Source: Acidimicrobiaceae bacterium
GTDB taxonomy: Bacteria > Actinomycetota > Acidimicrobiia > Acidimicrobiales > RAAP-2
Direction: 5' to 3'
Length of the DNA stretch: 40,909 nucleotides
Assembly (NCBI GenBank): GCA_003132305.1
Contig: PKXJ01000028.1
Span: 29,795-70,703 of the forward strand
A program made the position numbers and the translations under genes. The notes under the pieces are model-generated. The model was given only the letters and a program-made list of their open reading frames with translations. It did not search any database and had not been told where the DNA came from. This document shows, piece after piece, positions 36,064 to 40,909 of the stretch. How positions within the stretch are numbered: position 1 is the stretch's first letter; every line of letters starts with the position of its first letter.

Positions 36064-36115
36064 GGCCAGGGTCTGCCTGGCCACGGGCGCCCGGGTCAGC
36101 CATCCTGACCCGGGC
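36064..36115. terminator. Two tandem hairpins
   Basis: GGCCAGG-GTCTG-CCTGGCC (36064-36082) is followed by a 10-bp stem, GCCCGGGTCA with a seven-base loop and its complement TGACCCGGGC (36089-36115). They lie about 115 bases past the stop of the minus-strand SDR gene. They could be U-less terminators or a repetitive palindromic element. No T-run is seen. Confidence 0.5.
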
Positions 36116-36228
36116 AGGAAGGGAACGGCCAGGACGCGGTGGGTGACCCGCTCAACCAGGTCATTGTGAATTTCCGGGCCAGATTGGTGGGCGTGCTTGT
36201 CGCTCGGGTCTCGCTGCCTCCGTGGTCC

Positions 36229-37056
36229 TTACCAGGTCGAGTCGCCGCGGATGACGGCATCGCTGCCCCCGTCGATGAAAATCACCTGACCGCACAGGTG
36301 GGTGTTCTCCTCGCTCACGAGCCAGGAAAGTAGGCGCGCCGGCACGATGGCCTCCGCGAAGCCGTTGAGGGGCATCGGAACCGCGATTCGCACCTGCTCG
36401 CGCGCCTCCTCGGTCTCGAGCATGGGTGCGGTCATCGAGGTGATGATGATTCCCGGTGCGATCGCGTTGAGTGGGACACTCGCGCCGGCCCACGCCTTCG
36501 AGGGAGCAGTACGACGTATCCACTGCGCGAACGCCTTCTTGGTGGACGCGTAGATCAGCCCGCCGCCCTCCTCGGTCTCGGCCAGGAAGGCTGCTCGGGC
36601 AAGCGCCGCAACCTCATCATGTGCACTCATGGCGGCCACGAGTTCATCGTCAACCGGCATCAGGCTCGCCATGGAGGAAACTCCGACCGCGCGCGGAGCA
36701 GGGGAGCCCGCCAGTAGCGTGCGAAGACCCTCGAGCGTTGCGACCATGCCGAAGAAGTTCACCCCGACGGTCGCGGGAATGGGTGCGACGAGACCCGCGA
36801 TCGCGAGAACACCATCGATCTGCCCACCGCCCAACCGACCCGCTTCAGCAACGAGGTTCTCGCGCCCAGCCGCCGTGGTCAGGTCGACGTTGATGTCGGC
36901 GTTCTTGAGATCGACACCGAGCACCTTCGCACCCCGGCTTGAGAGCAGTTCCGCCGTTTCCTTCCCGATGCCCGAGGCAACTCCCGTAACAACGTATGTC
37001 CGGCTGATTGTCAATACCCCTTTGCATGCGAGTAACGTCAAGAAGCCTATACCCAA
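36229..37056 (-). CDS. Short-chain dehydrogenase/reductase (3-alpha-HSD-like)
   Basis: The Rossmann core shows VVTGVASGIG (TGxxxGIG cofactor motif), GVDLKNADINVDL (an Asp that favours NAD), SSMAS (catalytic Ser region) and YASTKKAFAQW (catalytic YxxxK). Between Ser and Tyr there is a long insertion (about 45 residues) that resembles the substrate loop of 3-alpha-hydroxysteroid dehydrogenase/carbonyl reductase. The C-terminus has FIDGGSDAV. The start is uncertain: the TTG at 37014 after AAAGGGG is closer to the family start, and the one at 37056 adds 14 residues. It probably oxidises or reduces a hydroxy/keto group on a steroid or similar lipid. Confidence 0.85.
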   Translation of the reverse strand: MGIGFLTLLACKGVLTISRTYVVTGVASGIGKETAELLSSRGAKVLGVDLKNADINVDLTTAAGRENLVAEAGRLGGGQIDGVLAIAGLVAPIPATVGVNFFGMVATLEGLRTLLAGSPAPRAVGVSSMASLMPVDDELVAAMSAHDEVAALARAAFLAETEEGGGLIYASTKKAFAQWIRRTAPSKAWAGASVPLNAIAPGIIITSMTAPMLETEEAREQVRIAVPMPLNGFAEAIVPARLLSWLVSEENTHLCGQVIFIDGGSDAVIRGDSTW

Positions 37057-37330
37057 CCGCGGCTCCGGGCGAAGACGGCGACCACCACAACCACCCAGAT
37101 GATCGTGATCGTCCTACAGCGCGCGCCGCGAGTTGATCACCCTGGTGTCGAAACCCGCCGGGTGGCGTTGAGGGGGCTGTCGGTGCGGTTAGGAGGGCAG
37201 CGTTCACTCGCGGATGGACGAGGGATAGGGGTCTGTTCGTCAGTGAAGAACTCCAAGGGCATGGCCAGTGACCTGTCATTCCCTTAGCACGACTTCAGCA
37301 ACGCCATCGGTTTTGTGCGGTCACTCCTAA

Positions 37331-37748
37331 ACACCGGCGAAGACCCTGAAGGTGCTCAACGACGAACGGCGCATGCTCCTCGATCTGTGCTACGAGGGGA
37401 AGATCAGTGCACACGGGTTTCAGCAGGAGGAGACGCAAATCGCCACGACCATCGAGGCGGTTCGCCAGCAGTCGACCGTAGAGAGCCACGAGGAACGTCT
37501 TAAGACGGACCTAGAGGTGCGATTCGAAGAGGTTAGCCCTCATCCTTGCGGATCTCGACATGGAGGCAATCTGGGCCGAGGCGGATGAACGTGAGAGGCG
37601 CATCCTGGTGGAGAACCTCTTGGAATGGATCAAGATTTTCTCCGATCATCTGGAGGCGAAGGTGGTGGGTAGGGCACCGATCCACGCCCTATTTTCCGAG
37701 GTCGGAATCAAGGTACCGGAGAATGTTGGTGTCGAAGGCCCGACGTGA
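37331..37748 (+). pseudogene. C-terminal relic of a serine recombinase, frameshifted
   Basis: Reading from about 37331, one frame gives LNDERRMLLDLCYEGKISAHGF, EEETQIATTIEAVR and LEVRFEEV. Near 37533 the frame shifts and continues as LILADLDMEAIWAEADERERRILVENLLEWIKIF, then VVGRAPIHALFSEVGIKVPENVGVEG. These are the C-terminal helices of large serine recombinases/resolvases. The catalytic N-terminal part is missing. So a mobile element once sat here and only its tail remains. Confidence 0.7.
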
Positions 37749-37800
37749 ACCCGCATGCTGAACAACCGCGATCGCTCAAAAATCCGACATTTCATCCCGC

Positions 37801-37873
37801 GGACCAATCCGACACCACCGGACAGATTCTCTTTGATTCTCGGATGATTCCGACCCCACCGGACCAATCCGAC
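37801..37873 (+). repeat. Direct repeat GGACCAATCCGAC, 60 bp apart
   Basis: The 13-base motif GGACCAATCCGAC occurs at 37801-37813 and at 37861-37873, exactly 60 bases apart, with further ATTCCGAC-like copies between. It lies between the recombinase relic and the tRNA-Lys fragment. It may be a recombinase or regulator site. Confidence 0.45.
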
Positions 37874-37882
37874 CATATCCAT

Positions 37883-37927
37883 CTCTTAATCACAAGGTGC
37901 CGGGATCGAAACCCGAGCGGCTCACTA
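37883..37927 (+). other. Degenerate 3' fragment resembling tRNA-Lys(CTT)
   Basis: CTCTTAA with anticodon CTT, a following TC-stem, the variable loop AAGGTG, then a T arm CCGGG-ATCGAAA-CCCGA, acceptor GCGGCTC, discriminator A and CTA instead of CCA. As with the tRNA-Ala fragment, the 5' half is missing. It may be another attachment-site remnant. One T-stem mismatch and the CTA tail suggest decay. Confidence 0.5.
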
Positions 37928-38107
37928 AAACCAAGGAAGTAAGCCTTCCGCCCGGTTTAACGACAACAGAGCCGCCCCCGAGTACACACCGATGTTAACG
38001 ACATAGTGCGATGTGCGGTCGAAAACATGGACGCCAACTGTCTTCGTGCGCTCAAGACACAACATGCAGGAATTCACCCGCCCGCTGACCCGACCTGTTG
38101 TACAAAC

Positions 38108-39259
38108 CTATCCAAAGGCTCCCGCTTCGAGCAAGACTGATTGACGTTCCTCACTAATTCCCCAACTCGCTAAACCTTCACTCGTTCCCGCACCGGGCGC
38201 GCGGGGGGGTTGGCGAATCACACCCGGCGTCTTAGAGAATCGAGGGGCCGGTTGAGGCTGGACAACAGGATCAGTCACAAACACGTTGCGCTTGGTGTTG
38301 TAGGGATGATGAACGGCCTCGACCGGTGACAGCACGGGTGTCACACAGGCATCAAGGTCACCAAAAACACCAGTCCAGTCGTCTCTGGTTCTGGTCGCGA
38401 AGATTGCTGCGAATCGCCCCTTCATTGCTGACCACTGGTCTCGGTCCATCTGTGCAGGAAGTTCTTCGTCCATGAGCCCAAGTCCACGAAGCAGCTCGTC
38501 GTAAAACTTGGCTTCAATCGCCCCGACCGCCACGTACTTGTGGTCCTTCGTCTCGTAGACCTCATAGAAGTGAGCACCGGTATCAAGAAAGTTCACGCCG
38601 CGCTCTTCGCGCCAGTTGCCAGAATTTATCAATGAATGGGTCATGGCCATCATCGAGGCTGATCCGTCAACCATTGCGGCATCGACCACTTGACCTTCAC
38701 CCGTTACCCGCGCTGACAACACCGCGGCCAAAACACCAAGAACTAGGAAGAGCGCCCCGCCCCCAAAGTCGCCGACGAGGTTCAATGGCGGTAGTGGCGT
38801 CTCACCCGCTCGACCGATTGGCCATAGTGCACCCGACACGGCAATGTAGTTGATGTCATGACCCGCTCGTAGCGCGAGCGGACCGTCTTGTCCAAATCCC
38901 GTCATCCGCCCGTACACGAGACGCGGATTACGGACCCACAGATCGTCGGGTCCTAAGCCCAACCGCTCGGTAACGCCGGGGCGAAAACCCTCAATCAAGA
39001 CATCTGCCTGCTCCGACAACTCGAGCACCAATTCGCGACCGGCGTCACTCTTCAAATCAACCGCAACCGAGGGTCGCGAGCGATTCAAAAGATCCCAGGT
39101 CATTGTCGGTTCGGCGTCAGCATTACCGCGTTCAAGGCGCAAGATGTCCGCTCCGAGATCAGCCAAGAGCATGCACGCGTAAGGCCCTGGGCCAATGCCG
39201 GCAAGTTCGAGTATTTTAAGCCCCTTAAGTGGTCCACTCACGAAATCAGTGTAGGTCAC
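38108..39259 (-). CDS. CaiB/BaiF family, alpha-methylacyl-CoA racemase-like
   Basis: From GTG 39259 (VTYTDFVSGPLKGLKIL) the protein has 383 residues. No strong ribosome site is seen, and a TTG/ATG further up at 39334 reads into the truncated neighbouring gene. Family hallmarks: LELAGIGPGPYACMLLADLGADILRLE, then RAGHDINY with His134 and LVGDFGGG with Asp164, the pair that moves the alpha proton in alpha-methylacyl-CoA racemase, plus VAVGAIEAKFY with a Glu. It would interconvert the 2-methyl configuration of branched acyl-CoA, as needed in steroid or branched-lipid breakdown. It could also act as a CoA transferase, but the His/Asp pair favours the racemase. Confidence 0.87.
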   Translation of the reverse strand: MTYTDFVSGPLKGLKILELAGIGPGPYACMLLADLGADILRLERGNADAEPTMTWDLLNRSRPSVAVDLKSDAGRELVLELSEQADVLIEGFRPGVTERLGLGPDDLWVRNPRLVYGRMTGFGQDGPLALRAGHDINYIAVSGALWPIGRAGETPLPPLNLVGDFGGGALFLVLGVLAAVLSARVTGEGQVVDAAMVDGSASMMAMTHSLINSGNWREERGVNFLDTGAHFYEVYETKDHKYVAVGAIEAKFYDELLRGLGLMDEELPAQMDRDQWSAMKGRFAAIFATRTRDDWTGVFGDLDACVTPVLSPVEAVHHPYNTKRNVFVTDPVVQPQPAPRFSKTPGVIRQPPRAPGAGTSEGLASWGISEERQSVLLEAGAFG

Positions 39260-39714
39260 CTGACCACGGGTCGCCCGCCGTTCGATAATGACCGCTGTCG
39301 ATTTCGATAAGCACCACTGTGGAGTCGACACCACTACCCATCGTCATTGCCAAATGCAGTGCACCCTCGATGGAGTCAATTCCGACACCCAGTTGAATGT
39401 TGTCGGCCAGGTGACGCAGACGGGTTCTCCCCATCATCATGGGCCAAAAACGGATGGGTCACGAAGATTTCGGTGCGGCCCGACTGAGAAAAGAACTCTG
39501 CCTCGCCAATAGAGGCGACCGAGAGACCGCACTCACCTTCCTGAAGCTGATGCCGGGCAAGTTCGAGAGTCTCGTGAGTCTTGAAGTGGTGGAGACGTAT
39601 TCCACGAGTGCGCGACATCTCGGCCAATCGATTGACATTCCGTTGAACAATGTCGACGTCTACTACGAGCGTTGACGTGCCCATTCGCTCGGGCATTCTG
39701 AAAGTCATCACCAT
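39246..39714 (-). pseudogene. Truncated, frameshifted D-threonine-aldolase-like / alanine racemase N-domain protein
   Basis: The first frame (from 39714) gives STLVVDVDIVQRNVNRLAEMS, RGIRLHHFKTHETLELARHQLQ and GLSVASIGEAEFFSQSG, the start of the D-threonine aldolase/D-serine dehydratase-type (fold III PLP) domain with the PLP Lys in HFKTH. Near 39435 the frame shifts and continues as LRHLADNIQLGVGIDSIEGALHLAM and VVLIEIDSGHYRTAGDPW. It then stops where the CoA racemase gene begins. So this is a frameshifted and 3'-truncated relic. Confidence 0.7.
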
Positions 39715-39892
39715 TTACCCATGTCCCTTCGCCCGGGCCTTTCTTGAACTCGTCTCATCTGAATATTAAACGCATCCGATCCATTTCCATCCCGTGTGGA
39801 AATTGAAAAGTAATTTGACAACCGGTGGTCGCCGTTCAAGGTCTCTTCGTCGAGGACCCCCTAACGCATGCTGCAGGATTGGGGCTAAACTG

Positions 39893-40211
39893 CGCGGTGT
39901 GAACGCATCAAGAGTCGCGCCCACGTCGACCACTTCGGAACTTGTGACCATCGGGACTAACAACACCGAACTGGGACCTTCCCCTACGAGTTTGTCGTCG
40001 CCGCGCAGGAGACTCTGACGACGATGACGGGCTCTAACGGCAGTCAGCGCGTCGGCGGCGCGTGGTTGCACTCGGTCCAGGACTATAAAGCCCCCCGCAA
40101 CCTGACCAGAGCTCTCGTGATATGGGCTACTCCGACGACCAGATCGGGCGGTATCTCGGCGGGAATTATCTGCTGGTGTTCCGCGGGACGGTCGGTTTAC
40201 GCGGCAATCGA
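39893..40211 (+). pseudogene. Relic of an M19 (renal-dipeptidase-type) peptidase C-terminus
   Basis: Broken frames on the plus strand give VDHF near 39930, ELVTIGTNNTELG, FPYEFVVAAQETLTT and VQDYKAPRNLTRALV. A frame shift follows near 40118, and then MGYSDDQIGRYLGGNYLLVFRGTVG. This is the C-terminal end of the membrane dipeptidase (M19) family, whose members end with a GYSDEEI...LGGNFLRV motif. At least two frame changes show it is dead. The last part is in the same frame as the following gene. Confidence 0.6.
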
Positions 40212-40909
40212 ATGACGGCGCCATTGTCTGATATCCCGATTGACGCCGTCGTCGAGCCGGTCGTGACAGCGCACGGCGTGCCCGGTATGGCCGTCACCAT
40301 AGTTACGCCCGAGGGTGTGCTGCACCGCGCCTTCGGGCTGGCGGACGTGGGGCGGAAACGACCGGTGACCTCCGCCACGGTGTTTCGTATCGCGTCTGTT
40401 TCGAAAACCATCACCGCCCTGGCGGTGATGCAACTCTGGGAGCGGGGCCTTATCGATCTCGACGACCCAGTCAACAATCACCTCCAGCAATACCGTGTCG
40501 AGTCACCAAAGGGTTCGGGCGAGATCACCGTCCGACACCTCCTCACGCACGTGAGTGGCATCATCGGCGACTTCCGTGGTCGTCACGACCTGATCCATCT
40601 CACGACGAATTTCGGTGTGGGAGCGCCGGCGGGCCGAGCGATTCCATCGCTCCGCGAGTACTATTCCCCGGGGCTGCGCGGCGTGTCTCCTCCGGGGACG
40701 AAGTGGGCCTACTCGAACCACGCTGTCGCGACTCTCGGTGCCGTTGTCGAGGACGTCGTGGGAGTTGATTTCGAGACGCACGTGCAATCGATCGTCCTCG
40801 GGCCTCTCGGGATGACAAGCACAAGCTTCAGTCGACGTCCCGATCTGGCCGCCGATCTCGCCGTGGGGTACCGGCTCCACCGTGGCGCACTCCGGCCGGT
40901 GCGTGATCT
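40212..40909 (+). CDS. Beta-lactamase-fold serine hydrolase, C-terminus cut by window edge
   Basis: The frame is open to the window end. Class C beta-lactamase/esterase motifs: SVSK (SxxK, Ser62 to Lys65) and AYSNHAV (YxN), with LWERGLIDLDDPV and LLTHVSG before it. Such enzymes are esterases, peptidases or beta-lactamases that use the SxxK serine. There is no signal peptide in the visible part. The ATG at 40212 is the start I prefer; an in-frame ATG at 40122 lies inside the M19 relic and would add 30 unrelated residues, so gene callers may extend it. Confidence 0.82.
   Translation, partial: MTAPLSDIPIDAVVEPVVTAHGVPGMAVTIVTPEGVLHRAFGLADVGRKRPVTSATVFRIASVSKTITALAVMQLWERGLIDLDDPVNNHLQQYRVESPKGSGEITVRHLLTHVSGIIGDFRGRHDLIHLTTNFGVGAPAGRAIPSLREYYSPGLRGVSPPGTKWAYSNHAVATLGAVVEDVVGVDFETHVQSIVLGPLGMTSTSFSRRPDLAADLAVGYRLHRGALRPVRD

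Noticed and set aside
35729-36103. 124-codon open frame on the minus strand
   Set aside because: It has no ribosome site and no recognisable motif, and overlaps both hairpins at its start. It is probably not a gene.

Overview
The window looks like a piece of an actinobacterial chromosome or a large integrated element, of moderately high GC. Supporting features are GTG and TTG starts, frequent 4-base stop/start overlaps, an ECF sigma factor with a membrane partner, a class F-like sortase, secreted proteins carrying the CPxGYK and SCPSATxCVAVG repeats, and an actinobacterial-style MobF relaxase. An Acidimicrobiia-like organism would fit, but this is an inference from protein style; there is no rRNA or marker gene here to settle it.

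Layout. (1) 1-11.5 kb: a cell-surface and secretion region. A minus-strand operon encodes a giant repetitive sortase-substrate adhesin, a class F-like sortase and an NlpC/P60 hydrolase (cut by the window edge), joined by 4-base overlaps. It is followed by a leaderless MerR-like regulator, a secreted CAP-domain protein that shares a module with the adhesin, a small secreted protein, and an ECF sigma factor with a membrane-anchored partner. (2) 11.7-15.25 kb: a full-length MobF (TrwC/TraI-type) relaxase-helicase with an inverted repeat just upstream. No type IV secretion genes are visible. (3) 15.4-33.1 kb: a dense defence island. It holds a type I restriction-modification operon (hsdM-hsdS-hsdR) with a GIY-YIG nuclease gene at its end, a lone trypsin-like protease, a T5orf172/GIY-YIG protein, a Gabija-like pair (OLD-type ATPase-nuclease plus UvrD-like helicase), a tiny basic protein, an AbiL-like pair (AAA ATPase plus RloB-like protein), and a two-gene SIR2-APAZ/short Argonaute (SPARSA-like) system.

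(4) 33.66-37.93 kb: an integration and decay zone. It contains a tRNA-Ala(GGC) 3' fragment (attachment-site-like), a complete IS481-family insertion bracketed by an 11-bp direct repeat, tandem hairpins, an SDR oxidoreductase, a frameshifted serine recombinase relic, and a second tRNA 3' fragment resembling tRNA-Lys(CTT). (5) 38.1-40.9 kb: a catabolic region with an alpha-methylacyl-CoA racemase-like CaiB/BaiF protein, relics of a D-threonine-aldolase-like enzyme and of an M19 dipeptidase, and the start of a beta-lactamase-fold hydrolase.

How it fits together: the relaxase, the defence genes and the displaced tRNA 3' end at 33663-33709 suggest that the left part is, or was, a mobilisable element integrated at a tRNA-Ala gene, with its anti-phage cargo stacked next to one end. 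Later insertions and deletions degraded the sequence to the right. The defence systems are individually known types. The least explained parts are the hsd-linked GIY-YIG gene, the lone protease, the T5orf172 protein and the 59-residue basic protein.
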